The notes under the pieces were generated by a model, which was not told the origin of the DNA, ran no database searches, and saw nothing but the letters and a program-made list of their open reading frames with translations. From Brucella rhizosphaerae (lineage in GTDB: Bacteria; Pseudomonadota; Alphaproteobacteria; Rhizobiales; Rhizobiaceae), in the NCBI RefSeq assembly GCF_002252475.1, contig NZ_NNRK01000026.1, positions 186,001-250,000 on the forward strand: a stretch of 64,000 nt of DNA, given 5' to 3'. The position numbers and the translations under genes are program-made. Of the stretch, positions 18,874 through 28,077 are shown in pieces; position 1 is the first letter of the stretch, and each line of letters starts with the position of its first letter.

Positions 18874-19440
18874 TTAATGCTGTTTTATGGGTTGAAGCCG
18901 GGTCATGAACTCAGTGAAAACCATTGTGCCTTCCGGCCATGGGCCGTGGCCAGATTCTGAATTGATGTGGCCGGATTCACCCGCATCGATCAACATCGCC
19001 CCCCAATCCTTCACGACTTCTTCCGCGGCTTCAAAGCTCGAAAAAGGATCATTGCGGCTAACAACGGTAATCGTTGGGAACGGAAGCGGTTCACGCGGAT
19101 AAGGACCAAAAGTCAAAAGATGCTTGGGGCGGATTTTTTCATTTGAAACATCCGGCGGTGCTACGAAAAACGCGCCAGCGACCTTATGCTGAATGTGGGG
19201 CATGGCATGAAGCGCGGTGGCGACACCAAGCGAATGCGCGACAAGCACAATGGGCTTTGTGGCCTCGTTGGCGGCTTTCACAAGCTGCGCGACCCAATCG
19301 TCCTTTACAGGCTTCGACCATTCGGCCTGCTCGACACGCCGTGCCGTCGAGAGCTTGTTCTCCCAACGGGTCTGCCAGTGGTCGGGGCCGGAATTGGTGT
19401 AACCGGGTATAATGAGGATATCTGTGTCTTTGACTTTCAT
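18874..19440 (-). CDS. RBBP9/YdeN family serine hydrolase
   Basis: 188 residues with an alpha/beta-hydrolase core: ILIIPGYTNSGPDHWQTRWE at the N-terminus, nucleophile elbow AHSLG (GxSxG variant with Ala), ending with GHINSESGHGPWPEG, where the catalytic His lies. This is the RBBP9/YdeN group (formerly DUF1234-like). Likely a cytoplasmic esterase or serine hydrolase of unknown substrate. It has its own terminator on the minus strand. Confidence 0.88.
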   Translation of the reverse strand: MKVKDTDILIIPGYTNSGPDHWQTRWENKLSTARRVEQAEWSKPVKDDWVAQLVKAANEATKPIVLVAHSLGVATALHAMPHIQHKVAGAFFVAPPDVSNEKIRPKHLLTFGPYPREPLPFPTITVVSRNDPFSSFEAAEEVVKDWGAMLIDAGESGHINSESGHGPWPEGTMVFTEFMTRLQPIKQH

Positions 19441-19645
19441 GTCCCCTATTTAGAGGCGATTTTGCCCGTCTTCAAGCTCGGTCGTTGTGTACACCAAAAA
19501 CTATTAAGCGGTTTGGGATAAGACGGTCCCGCGAAGATGATTGACGCAAATGATGAACAGCTTGTTCGCTGATCGCCATCTTGTGAATCGCTCTCGAAGT
19601 TGTGATCTTTAGCGGGAAGATAACTATGGAGAGGATTTAACGGCT

Positions 19646-20620
19646 ATGACTATCAGCAGAAGAACTATGCTCGGTTCTGCGGGCGCTGCAGTCATGAGCA
19701 ATATTCTTTCCGCGCGCGCAGAAGTGCTGCCGAAGGAGAATGATATGACACAGACACTGAAGATGGCGGCTAAAGAACGGGTTGCCTCAACAGGCAATAC
19801 TGCCAAAAGCGCACCTTTGCCTTTCGCCATGACCACGCCGGTGCGTGTGGCACGTGTTGGCCTGAAGGCCCGCGATGCTGAAGGTCTTGCGGAATATTAT
19901 CGCAATGTCGTGGGTTTGCGTGAAATGACACGCCGTGGCGCTTCCATTGTATTGGGCGCCGGTGATCGCGAATTGATGGAAATCGAACAGTTTTCTGCAG
20001 CAAAGCCCGACGATCCGCGCAGCGCGGGTCTCTATCATACCGCATTTCTGCTGCCAACACGTGGTGATCTTGCACGCTGGTCGCGCCGCGCCATCGACAA
20101 GCAACTGCCCGTTGCTGGTGCGTCCGATCACAATGTCAGTGAAGCTATCTATTTGACAGACCCGGAAGGCAACGGCATCGAAATCTATTCCGATCGTCCG
20201 CACACGACCTGGCAGTGGCAGGGTGATCGCGTGAAGATGGGTACCGAAGCGCTCGATGTGAAAAATCTTCTCGGTGTTATTGATCGTGAAGGTGGTGAGT
20301 GGAATGACGCGCCGCAGAATACTGTGATTGGTCACGTTCACATGCGCGTTGGCAATGCGAAGGACGCTGAAGCTTTCTGGCATCAGCAACTGGGCTTCGA
20401 TACCGTCCAAACTTATGGCGACAAGGCGGTGTTCCTGTCTACCGGCGGCTATCATCACCATATTGGTGCCAACGCATGGCAGAGCTCAGGTGCTGGTAAA
20501 CGGGATCAGGACCGTACGGGTCTTGGATGGGTTGAAATGGAAGATACTCGTGGCGGCAATAACCACGTCTTTGAAGATCCATGGGGCAATGTGATCAACA
20601 CGATCAGAACCAGCATTTAA
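19646..20620 (+). CDS. VOC family (glyoxalase/bleomycin resistance/extradiol dioxygenase-like) protein with Tat-like N-terminus
   Basis: 324 residues. Two VOC domains: residues about 65-180 (VARVGLKARDAEGLAEYYRNVVGL ... GNGIEIYSDRP) and about 225-320 (IGHVHMRVGNAKDAEAFWHQQLGF ... GGYHHHIGANAW). This layout matches CatE-type catechol-2,3-dioxygenases, with His and Glu metal ligands visible. The first 27 residues include SRRTMLGSAGAA and ARA, a Tat-type signal. A second start at ATG 19745 has a perfect AAGGAG six bases upstream and would give a cytoplasmic form of 291 residues. Which start is used, or both, is open. Confidence 0.85.
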   Translation: MTISRRTMLGSAGAAVMSNILSARAEVLPKENDMTQTLKMAAKERVASTGNTAKSAPLPFAMTTPVRVARVGLKARDAEGLAEYYRNVVGLREMTRRGASIVLGAGDRELMEIEQFSAAKPDDPRSAGLYHTAFLLPTRGDLARWSRRAIDKQLPVAGASDHNVSEAIYLTDPEGNGIEIYSDRPHTTWQWQGDRVKMGTEALDVKNLLGVIDREGGEWNDAPQNTVIGHVHMRVGNAKDAEAFWHQQLGFDTVQTYGDKAVFLSTGGYHHHIGANAWQSSGAGKRDQDRTGLGWVEMEDTRGGNNHVFEDPWGNVINTIRTSI

Positions 20621-20630
20621 TTCACAATAA

Positions 20631-20666
20631 AAAATCCCCATGTTTTCAGAAACATGGGGATTTTTT
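20631..20666. terminator. Bidirectional terminator
   Basis: AAAATCCCCATGTTT / AAACATGGGGATTTTTT around TCAG, between the convergent VOC gene and purB. T-runs on both strands. Confidence 0.95.
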
Positions 20667-20686
20667 CGGATTCTTTTTATGAAGCC

Positions 20687-21994
20687 TTATGCTTCACCAA
20701 ACACACGCTTGAAAATCGTATCCACATGCTTGGTATGATAGCCAAGGTCGAATTTTTCGCGGATTTGCTCTTCAGAGAGAGCTGCACGAACTTCCTGATC
20801 AGCCAGAAGTTCTTCCAAAAAGTCTGCACCCTGTTCCCAGACCCGCATGGCGTTACGCTGCACGAGGCGATAGGAATCTTCACGGGATACGCCAGCCTGC
20901 GTAAGAGCGAGCAGAACGCGCTGCGAATGCACCAGACCACGGAACTTGTTCATGTTCTTGAGCATGTTGTCGGGATAGATCACGAGCTTTTCGATAACGC
21001 CAGCCAGACGGTTCAGCGCGAAATCAAGCGTGATGGTGGTGTCGGGACCAATCGCACGCTCAACACTCGAATGCGAAATATCGCGTTCGTGCCAGAGTGC
21101 AACGTTTTCCATAGCAGGCACGACCGACATGCGAACCAGACGAGCAAGGCCCGTCAGGTTTTCGGTCAGAACCGGGTTGCGCTTATGCGGCATTGCCGAA
21201 GAACCCTTCTGGCCGGGTGAGAAGAACTCTTCCGCTTCCAGAACTTCAGTGCGCTGCATGTGACGGATTTCGATAGCCACATTCTCGATTGACGATGCAA
21301 TGACGCCAAGCGTTGCAAAGAACATAGCATGACGGTCACGCGGGATAACCTGCGTCGAAACCGGTTCTGCTTCCAGGCCGAGCTTCTCGCAGACATATTC
21401 TTCAACGCGTGGATCAATATTGGCGAATGTGCCAACAGCGCCTGATACGGCACCTGTCGCGATTTCTGCACGTGCTGCAACGAGACGCGAACGGTTGCGG
21501 ACCATTTCGGCGTAGAAACGCGCGAAGGTCAGGCCCATTGTTGTCGGCTCGGCATGGATGCCGTGGCTGCGGCCGATGCGGACGGTATCCTTATGCTCAA
21601 AGGCGCGCTTCTTGAGCGCTGCAAGAACGCGGTCCATATCTGCGAGAAGCAGATCGGCTGCGCGAACGAGCTGTACGTTCAGTGTCGTGTCCAGCACGTC
21701 TGAAGAGGTCATGCCCTGATGAACGAAACGGCTGTCTGGGCCGATGAATTCGGCAAGATGCGTCAGGAATGCGATGACGTCATGCTTTGTGACGGCTTCG
21801 ATTTCATCGATACGTGCGACATCGAATTTCGCAACGTTACCCTTTTCCCAGATGGTCTTGGCAGCTTCCTTGGGGATCACGCCGAGTTCGGCGAGCGCTT
21901 CACAGGCATAGGCCTCAATTTCAAACCAGATGCGGAACTTGGTTTCGGGAGACCAGATGGCGACCATTTCTGGCCGGGAATAGCGCGGGATCAT
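20687..21994 (-). CDS. purB: Adenylosuccinate lyase
   Basis: 435 residues from ATG 21994 (AGGA seven bases upstream; an extension to 22087 is open). MIPRYSRPEMVAIWSPETKFRIWFEIE is the usual rhizobial start. Seen are RSHGIHAEPTTMG, TSSDVLDTTLN and the fumarase-superfamily signature GSSAMPHKRNP. It removes fumarate from SAICAR and adenylosuccinate, so it acts twice in purine synthesis. purL, Q, S and C are also in this window but on separate transcripts. Confidence 0.97.
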   Translation of the reverse strand: MIPRYSRPEMVAIWSPETKFRIWFEIEAYACEALAELGVIPKEAAKTIWEKGNVAKFDVARIDEIEAVTKHDVIAFLTHLAEFIGPDSRFVHQGMTSSDVLDTTLNVQLVRAADLLLADMDRVLAALKKRAFEHKDTVRIGRSHGIHAEPTTMGLTFARFYAEMVRNRSRLVAARAEIATGAVSGAVGTFANIDPRVEEYVCEKLGLEAEPVSTQVIPRDRHAMFFATLGVIASSIENVAIEIRHMQRTEVLEAEEFFSPGQKGSSAMPHKRNPVLTENLTGLARLVRMSVVPAMENVALWHERDISHSSVERAIGPDTTITLDFALNRLAGVIEKLVIYPDNMLKNMNKFRGLVHSQRVLLALTQAGVSREDSYRLVQRNAMRVWEQGADFLEELLADQEVRAALSEEQIREKFDLGYHTKHVDTIFKRVFGEA

Positions 21995-22111
21995 GGGCAT
22001 ATCCTGTTTTGGCGGCCCGTCTGCCGGGCTGCAGGTCCTGGGTAAAGGGAATGCGCGGTGTTTAGCAGAGCCTAAGCCTCTGCTCAACGCACAAAAGCCG
22101 AGATTTTCGGC

Positions 22112-22783
22112 TTATCTTGCTGCTTCTGCGGCTTCGCGAATGGCGGTGATGTTGGCGCGATAGGTTTCGACCGAGTTACCCTTGTAGACGGCGGAACCTG
22201 CCACAAGAATATTTGCACCTGCAGCCACAACCAATCCAGCTGTTTCAGGCGTAATGCCACCATCCACTTCGATGTCGATTGGACGGTCGCCAACCATCTC
22301 GCGCACACGCTTGATCTTGTCGAGCATCGGCGCAATGAATTTCTGGCCACCAAAGCCTGGATTGACTGTCATGACGAGAACGAGATCAACATCGTCGATT
22401 ACGTTTGTCAGAGCTTCAACTGGGGTTGCAGGGTTAAGCGCCAGACCGGCCTTTTTGCCCATTGCACGAATATTCTGAAGCGAGCGGTGCGTATGTGCTC
22501 CAGCTTCGGCATGGATCGTGATCAGATCGCAACCTGCATTGGCAAAGGGTTCAAGATAAGCATCGCAAGGCGCAATCATCAGATGCGTATCGAAGAATGC
22601 CTTGGTGCGCGGACGAATTGCTTTTACGACCTGTGGGCCAAACGTGATGTTTGGCACGAAATGGCCGTCCATGACGTCGATGTGGATCCAGTCGGCACCG
22701 GCTTCAAGCACGGCATCGACTTCTTCTCCCAGACGCGAAAAGTCAGCCGAAAGGATGGATGGTGCGATAGCGATAGGACGCAT
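22112..22783 (-). CDS. rpe: Ribulose-phosphate 3-epimerase
   Basis: 223 residues from ATG 22783. [52 protein letters not shown] and [11 protein letters not shown] are the active-site blocks, with His and Asp metal ligands. It interconverts ribulose-5-P and xylulose-5-P in the pentose phosphate and Calvin routes. An upstream in-frame extension to 22897 overlaps the lpxXL gene and lacks support. Located between purB and the lipid A cluster. Confidence 0.97.
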   Translation of the reverse strand: MRPIAIAPSILSADFSRLGEEVDAVLEAGADWIHIDVMDGHFVPNITFGPQVVKAIRPRTKAFFDTHLMIAPCDAYLEPFANAGCDLITIHAEAGAHTHRSLQNIRAMGKKAGLALNPATPVEALTNVIDDVDLVLVMTVNPGFGGQKFIAPMLDKIKRVREMVGDRPIDIEVDGGITPETAGLVVAAGANILVAGSAVYKGNSVETYRANITAIREAAEAAR

Positions 22784-22866
22784 GGTGGTCTCCCTTGCAG
22801 GATGTTTTGACATCATAAAATAAAAATGCGCCCGACCAGTGTTGGCCGGACGCAGATATTGAGCTT

Positions 22867-23793
22867 TTAGCCCCAACGCTTGTGGAACCACATCCACTGG
22901 CCGGGATATTCCCGCACCCAGCCTTCAACGGTGTCATTGAGAAGCTGTGCAGTCGCGGCGATATCGATTTCGCCTTTTTCGTCGCGTGGCAACTCCATCC
23001 GCTCTTTGAGTTCAAGCCGATAGCGACCACCGGGAAGGCGAATGCAGCGTGCCGGATAGACGTCGCAATCATATTGACGCGCGAGCTTTGCCAAAAGCGG
23101 ATTGGTCTTCACGGGGCGGTCAAAGAAGGTCGATGGAACGCCGCGCTGGAACTTCTGGTCCACCAGCATGCCGACATTGCCGCCACTATCCAGAATACGC
23201 GCCAATGACCATGCTGCACCGGCCTTGGATGGCACCAGATGCCCCATATTGGTGTGGCGCGCCTTGAGAACTGTCTTGGCAATATAGGGATTGTTCGGTG
23301 GCCGGAAGAGGGCAGTTACGTCGAGGCCGAATGTACCGGCGCAGATCGGGAGAAGCTCAAAATTGCCCGTATGCGCGGTGAAGAAAATATGCGGCTTCTT
23401 CTCATCACGCAGGCGTTCAAAAATTGGGATGCCTTCAACCTCAATGAGGCCCGGTTTAGCTGCCGTTGGGTCGAAATCGAAGATTGCGTCGAGAAAGATA
23501 TATTCCGCGAAAAGGCGGGCCATCGAATCCCACATTTCGATGGCGATCTTTTCGACTTCAGCATCACTCTTTTCTGGATAGGCAAGACGCAGATTGTTTG
23601 TCGCGACCTTATGCCGGGGCGTAAGTGGTCCGACCCGACGTGCAAACCATGCCGAAAAGCGAATGGCGCTTTTTGCAGGCAACAGACGCAGCAGAGCCAG
23701 AGCGAGAAATACGGCCTGCGCCCAAAGCCAGTAGTTGAACTGCTTGAGCTTGCGTGACCATTTGAAGAGAAGAAGCTTGAACTTGAACATCAA
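22867..23793 (-). CDS. lpxXL: Lipid A VLCFA acyltransferase (LpxXL-like, HtrB family)
   Basis: 308 residues. It has an N-terminal membrane segment ([19 protein letters not shown]) and the LPLAT motif HTGNFELLP with the later [11 protein letters not shown] block. It is the last gene of a run acpXL-fabF2XL-fabF1XL-adh2XL-lpxXL, which in rhizobia makes and transfers 27-hydroxyoctacosanoate to the lipid A 2' position. The gene order supports that role over a plain lauroyl transferase. The start overlaps nothing; the adh gene ends five bases upstream. Confidence 0.88.
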   Translation of the reverse strand: MMFKFKLLLFKWSRKLKQFNYWLWAQAVFLALALLRLLPAKSAIRFSAWFARRVGPLTPRHKVATNNLRLAYPEKSDAEVEKIAIEMWDSMARLFAEYIFLDAIFDFDPTAAKPGLIEVEGIPIFERLRDEKKPHIFFTAHTGNFELLPICAGTFGLDVTALFRPPNNPYIAKTVLKARHTNMGHLVPSKAGAAWSLARILDSGGNVGMLVDQKFQRGVPSTFFDRPVKTNPLLAKLARQYDCDVYPARCIRLPGGRYRLELKERMELPRDEKGEIDIAATAQLLNDTVEGWVREYPGQWMWFHKRWG

Positions 23794-23797
23794 ATGC

Positions 23798-24826
23798 TTA
23801 GTCGATCTGCAACACGATTTTGCCGAAGACGTCGCGGCCTTCCATACGCTTCAAAGCGGTATCGATGTCGTCAAAGCCAACGATCGTGTCGATGACCGGA
23901 TGAACAACACCCTGCGCCATTTTCTGCATCGCATCAGCCATGTTTTCCATGCGGCAGCCGAAGGAGCCGAGGATTTTGAGCTGCTGCTGGAAAAGCTGCA
24001 TCAGGTTCATGTTGGTTGAAACGCCGGAGGTCGAACCGCAGGTAACGAGACGTGCTCCGCGCTTCATGCAAAGCATCGAACCTGCCCATGTGTCTGCGCC
24101 GACATGCTCGAACACAACATCGACGCCCTTCTTTTTGGTGAGCTTGCGCACAACACCTTCAAAGCGGTCAACACGGTAATTGATGACGTGATCGGCACCC
24201 AGTGCCTTGGCCTTTTCAATCTTATCATCAGAGCCAACGGTGGTGATGACAGTGCAGCCCATTTTCTTGGCAAGCTGAATTGCAGCCGAACCAATGCCGG
24301 AACCGCCAGCCTGAACCAGAACAGTTTCACCCGGCTGAAGTTTCGCATTATCAAACAGCATGTGCTCGACTGTACCGAAAGTCACAGGAGCGACAGCTGC
24401 GGCGATAGCATCAACGCCGGGAGGTGCAGGCACCAGAAGACGCGCTGGCAGGTTAACGGCTTCGCAGGCAAAACCATCGAGATGGAAGCCATGAACGCCG
24501 CCGACATGTTCGCAAAGATTATCGCGGCCTTCCCGGCAAGCCTTGCAGAGACCGCAAGTGCGTGCACCGTAGATCGAAACGAGCTGTCCCGGCAGGACGT
24601 TGGAAACGCCTGGGCCGATTGCATCTACAACGCCGGAAGCTTCTGCACCGATGACCAGCGGCATCTTGCGCTTGGCGAATGCCATGCCGCGCCAGCCCCA
24701 TACGTCGATATGGTTGAGTGCGACGGCCTTGATACGGACCGTAACTTCGCCATTACCGGGTGCGGCAGGCGCAGCGATATCGGTCATTTCAAGGCGGCGA
24801 TCGTCGAGAAGCTGTAGGGCGCGCAT
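23798..24826 (-). CDS. adh2XL: Zinc-type alcohol dehydrogenase of the VLCFA cluster
   Basis: 342 residues of the medium-chain dehydrogenase family. Structural zinc cysteines are in RTCGLCKACREGRDNLCEHVGG, and the Rossmann motif is GGSGIGSAAIQLAKKMG. Position between fabF1XL and lpxXL matches adh2XL of rhizobial acpXL clusters, where it is thought to help make the very-long-chain hydroxy acid. The stop lies four bases before lpxXL, so the genes are coupled. A stem-loop separates it from fabF1XL. Confidence 0.88.
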   Translation of the reverse strand: MRALQLLDDRRLEMTDIAAPAAPGNGEVTVRIKAVALNHIDVWGWRGMAFAKRKMPLVIGAEASGVVDAIGPGVSNVLPGQLVSIYGARTCGLCKACREGRDNLCEHVGGVHGFHLDGFACEAVNLPARLLVPAPPGVDAIAAAVAPVTFGTVEHMLFDNAKLQPGETVLVQAGGSGIGSAAIQLAKKMGCTVITTVGSDDKIEKAKALGADHVINYRVDRFEGVVRKLTKKKGVDVVFEHVGADTWAGSMLCMKRGARLVTCGSTSGVSTNMNLMQLFQQQLKILGSFGCRMENMADAMQKMAQGVVHPVIDTIVGFDDIDTALKRMEGRDVFGKIVLQID

Positions 24827-24847
24827 GAACTTATCCTTTTCAAGACA

Positions 24848-24880
24848 TAATCCCGGAAAGCATTCGGCCTTCCGGGATTA
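24848..24880 (-). terminator. Stem-loop between fabF1XL and adh2XL
   Basis: TAATCCCGGAA (24848-24858) and TTCCGGGATTA (24870-24880) form a perfect 11-base stem without a T-run. It lies inside the presumed operon, so it may be a processing or attenuation hairpin rather than a full terminator. Confidence 0.5.
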
Positions 24881-24906
24881 CCGAGAATATATAACTTTTA
24901 GTCCGA

Positions 24907-26184
24907 TTAATTCGGATTTGCCGTCAAAACAAGGCTGGCATTTTGTCCACCAAAGCCAAATGAGTTTGAAAGCACCGCGGAAACCTGTCCGTCGCGCTTC
25001 ACATTCGGTACAACATCAAGCGGAATAGCCGGGTCTGGATTATCGTAATTGATGGTTGGCGGCAATGTACCGGTCTGAATCGTCAGCAGTGAAAACACAG
25101 CTTCGATAGCACCAGCAGCAGTCAGGGTATGGCCAATCATCGACTTGTTCGATGACACCGGGATCGACGCAATCTGTTCACCAAAGACGCTCGACAAGGC
25201 GAGATATTCCATTTTGTCATTCTCCGGCGTCGAAGTGCCATGAGCGTTGACGTAAGAAATCTGGTCTTCAGTCAAACCGGCATCAGCTAGTGCCGCACGT
25301 ACTGTGCCGATAGCAGGTGAGGCATCCGGCTTGGAACGCGTGCGGTGGAAATCATCGGCCTTTTCGCCACAGCCAGCCAGAATGCCCAGAACCTTTGCGC
25401 CACGCGCAACAGCACTTTCAAGCGATTCCATGACGAGCGCGCCAGAACCTTCGGCCATTGCAAAACCGTCACGATCTTTGGAGAAGGGCTTTGAGGCCTT
25501 TTCTGGCTTGTCATTCTGGGTCGAAAGCGCTGACAGTAGTGAGAAGCGGATCAGCGATTCAGCTGATACCGAACCGTCTGTGCCGATCGAAAGAACACGG
25601 TCGCTTTCGCCGCGACGAATGGCTTCGACACCGAGCTGGATAGCCGTAGCACCCGAAGCGCATGCAGTCGAAAGCGTAACCGGCAGGCCGCGTGTGCCAA
25701 AAATTTCTGAAAGGCGCTCGGCGATATAGCCGAACTGGGTCGTATTGAAGAGCTCGTCCTGACGCGCACGACGACAGGCTTCGAGCAGAAGCTGATAGCT
25801 GGCCGGGCCTGCGTCCTTGATGCTTGCATCGAGTGCAAAGCGGCTTTTCCAGTCGAGCTCAACGGGAGGTGCTGCAAGGAAAAGCGGGCCACCGAAATTG
25901 GTGACAGAAAGACCGGACTGTGCAAGCGCTTCTTCACCGGCAAGACGTGCGAGCGCCTCGGAGAGGGCGGAGGAGCCGACATTGCTTTCAGGCAGAAAGT
26001 CGACAGTGCCGGAGAAGCGTGTCTTCAGGCTTTCCGTCGGAAAGCGGGTGATGTCATGAATGCCGGAGCGTCCGCCGGTCAGAGCAGCCCAATTGTCTTC
26101 CTTGCCCTGTCCAAGGGAGGAAACAACGCCAGCACCTGTAATTGCAACGATGGGACGGCCGAGATGGTCTGTATATTTGGTCAT
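24907..26184 (-). CDS. fabF1XL: Beta-ketoacyl-ACP synthase, catalytic (FabF1XL)
   Basis: 425 residues with an intact catalytic triad: Cys175 in STACASG, His315 in NAHGTST and His352 in MIGHTLTAAGAIE. It probably catalyses elongation of the AcpXL-bound chain. The next gene upstream (26186-27367) encodes a KS-like partner lacking these residues, and they are adjacent with only one base between stop and start. Together they look like a KS/chain-length-factor pair. Confidence 0.92.
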   Translation of the reverse strand: MTKYTDHLGRPIVAITGAGVVSSLGQGKEDNWAALTGGRSGIHDITRFPTESLKTRFSGTVDFLPESNVGSSALSEALARLAGEEALAQSGLSVTNFGGPLFLAAPPVELDWKSRFALDASIKDAGPASYQLLLEACRRARQDELFNTTQFGYIAERLSEIFGTRGLPVTLSTACASGATAIQLGVEAIRRGESDRVLSIGTDGSVSAESLIRFSLLSALSTQNDKPEKASKPFSKDRDGFAMAEGSGALVMESLESAVARGAKVLGILAGCGEKADDFHRTRSKPDASPAIGTVRAALADAGLTEDQISYVNAHGTSTPENDKMEYLALSSVFGEQIASIPVSSNKSMIGHTLTAAGAIEAVFSLLTIQTGTLPPTINYDNPDPAIPLDVVPNVKRDGQVSAVLSNSFGFGGQNASLVLTANPN

Positions 26185-26185
26185 C

Positions 26186-27367
26186 TTATGCTCTCACCAG
26201 CTTTGCGGCACCCTCAGCGCGAGTTGCACCGATGGTGGTGACTATGGCTTCGCTGATCGGTCCATCAATCGCCTTTTCAGACGGGCTTGTTGGTGCGAAA
26301 GCCTCGCCTTTCCAAACAGAAATAGCTGCCAGCGCCAGCGCCAGCGGGAACTGAGCTTCGCGCAAATGTCCGGTTAGCCCGGTAACGCCGCGATAAGCGG
26401 CAGAAGCCGCATCAAGTGCAGCTTTTTCGGCGGCGGTTGCGGCATGTGCGCCGGACGAGCCGGAAATGACATATTGAGGTTCTTTGCCGCCATTGGCAGC
26501 AAGCACCAGTTCACGCACGGTTTTTTCGAGATCATCTGCATCGCGGCGGATTTGGGCGCTTTCGATGCTCGTAATTTCTGCATAGGCGCGCGCGCCACGC
26601 TTTTCAGCATGTTCTGCGCTTTCAAGCACGAGGAACACGCCGCCAGAACCAGAAATCATGCCGCCACCGGCAGTGCCCTCACGTTCCCACAGTGAAGCCC
26701 AGCCGTCGTGCTTGAGCAATCCGCCAAGCTCGTGACCGAGAATCATGTCGAAATGCTCGGAATTGTAAGACCCGCCGACCAGCGCATGTGTGCTCTGGCC
26801 CGACCGAATACGGGCTGCAGCCGTTTCAATTGCGGCAATGCCGGAGCCTTCTTCGCCCATGAATGTGCGGGAAGAGCCGGTCACTTTATGAACAATGGAG
26901 ATATTGCCCGCCAGCAGGTTGGAAAGCTGAGCTAGAAACAGGGTGGGGCGAAGTTCCGTCGAGAGCTTCTCGTTGAGCATCACACCGCGATTGTTGCTGT
27001 TGCGACCTTCTTCGAGAATCTGCATATCGACAGTGATATCGCGTTCGCCGCCACCGGCACCCACAATCATGTCCATGCTTGCGCACAGTGCTTCGTCATC
27101 CTTGATGCCCGCATCGTCAAGCGCGAGGCCTGCCGCATAGGTACCAAGCCGCTGCCATGTTTCCATCTGGCGCTGGTCGCCGCGCTTGGGGATTTGCAAA
27201 CCCCAGTCGACTTCGCCCAGCGGATGAACTGTGTAGGGCGCAAAGGCTTCCTTTTCGAGGCGCGGCTGACCGTCTGCCGTTGAAAAAGCATTCCAATGCG
27301 CATCCAGTCCTTCGCCTAGCGAAGAGATGATGCCAATTCCTGTGATGACGACTTTATTGCTCTGCAT
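26186..27367 (-). CDS. fabF2XL: Ketosynthase-like protein lacking the catalytic triad (FabF2XL)
   Basis: 393 residues with the thiolase fold start MQSNKVVITGIGIISSLGEG. Where active ketosynthases have a Cys (TACxSG), this protein has SSRTFMG at residues 165-171; NAHGTST is replaced by ISGSSGAH, and the second His block is not recognisable. It is therefore probably non-catalytic and could form a heterodimer with FabF1XL, setting chain length as CLF proteins do. Placement after acpXL and before fabF1XL fits fabF2XL. Confidence 0.85.
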   Translation of the reverse strand: MQSNKVVITGIGIISSLGEGLDAHWNAFSTADGQPRLEKEAFAPYTVHPLGEVDWGLQIPKRGDQRQMETWQRLGTYAAGLALDDAGIKDDEALCASMDMIVGAGGGERDITVDMQILEEGRNSNNRGVMLNEKLSTELRPTLFLAQLSNLLAGNISIVHKVTGSSRTFMGEEGSGIAAIETAAARIRSGQSTHALVGGSYNSEHFDMILGHELGGLLKHDGWASLWEREGTAGGGMISGSGGVFLVLESAEHAEKRGARAYAEITSIESAQIRRDADDLEKTVRELVLAANGGKEPQYVISGSSGAHAATAAEKAALDAASAAYRGVTGLTGHLREAQFPLALALAAISVWKGEAFAPTSPSEKAIDGPISEAIVTTIGATRAEGAAKLVRA

Positions 27368-27479
27368 AGTTCGGTTCTGCCCGTAAATGCTGTGCTTGTG
27401 GATGCTGTGCGTGATCCAGAAACGGAATCAGGGCGAACACGGATGTTCACCCTTTAATACCGTCAGCTTTCGTGGCTGG

Positions 27480-27761
27480 TCAGCCCTTTTTGGCTGCTAC
27501 CAGCTCGTCGATCTTGGCGCAGAGATTCTTCAGAACGAAATACTCTTCGGTCGGCGCCTTGCCTTCGTTCACTTCCTGCGTCCACTGTTCAAGCGGAATC
27601 TTGATGCCGAATTCTTTGTCGATCGCAAAGACGATGTCGAGGAAATCGAGGCTGTCGATGCCCAGATCATCAATGGTGTGGCTTTCGGGCGTGATGGTGT
27701 CACGATCGATTTCACTTGTTTCGGCAATGATGTCGGCGACTTTGTCAAAAGTAGAGGACAA
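27480..27761 (-). CDS. acpXL: Acyl carrier protein AcpXL
   Basis: 93 residues with the phosphopantetheine site Ser37 in [11 protein letters not shown]. Longer than housekeeping AcpP (about 78) and with the [16 protein letters not shown] tail typical of AcpXL, the dedicated carrier for very-long-chain hydroxy fatty acids of lipid A. First gene of the lipid A cluster. No fabZXL homologue lies in the 112 bases before fabF2XL. Confidence 0.94.
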   Translation of the reverse strand: MSSTFDKVADIIAETSEIDRDTITPESHTIDDLGIDSLDFLDIVFAIDKEFGIKIPLEQWTQEVNEGKAPTEEYFVLKNLCAKIDELVAAKKG

Positions 27762-28077
27762 GTTTCGATTCCTTTATTCTTGGCGATGCCACAACAGGCA
27801 TGCGTCTGAGTATCTGCGCGTATCTAGCGTTTTTCCGGTGACAGGGAAAGTCATAATAGCTTCACGATCACCGAGACTTCGCCGGACTTTAGAGCGCATC
27901 CCGAAAAGTGTGAAACGGTTTTCGGAAAAGATGCGCGTGAAAACAAATAATTGAGACGTGTCGATCTGATGAAGTCAGATCGAAACGCGCTCTAATTGCG
28001 CATATAAGGTGCACAGCACGCGAAGCGCAACATAGAGCGAATTACAATTTTTTGAAATGTTCTCAAGAAAGAATTGT
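27762..28077. other. Region upstream of acpXL
   Basis: No gene. Most of it is the repeat at 27891-27995. The promoter of the acpXL cluster must lie between that repeat and 27761 or within the repeat; I see no clear -35/-10 pair. Confidence 0.4.
27891..27995. repeat. Bru-RS-like intergenic palindromic repeat, copy 2
   Basis: 105 bp from AGAGCGCATC to ACGCGCTCTAA. The two ends are inverted (AGAGCG / CGCTCT) and an internal stem GATCTGAT..GTCAGATC is present. Length and palindromy agree with Bru-RS repeats of Brucella (103-105 bp), which act as IS711 targets there. Confidence 0.7.

Noticed and set aside
22084-22353. 89-codon minus-strand frame overlapping rpe
   Set aside because: Different frame of the rpe gene; rpe motifs decide.
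24104-24817. 237-codon plus-strand frame
   Set aside because: Antisense to the zinc alcohol dehydrogenase, which has intact motifs.
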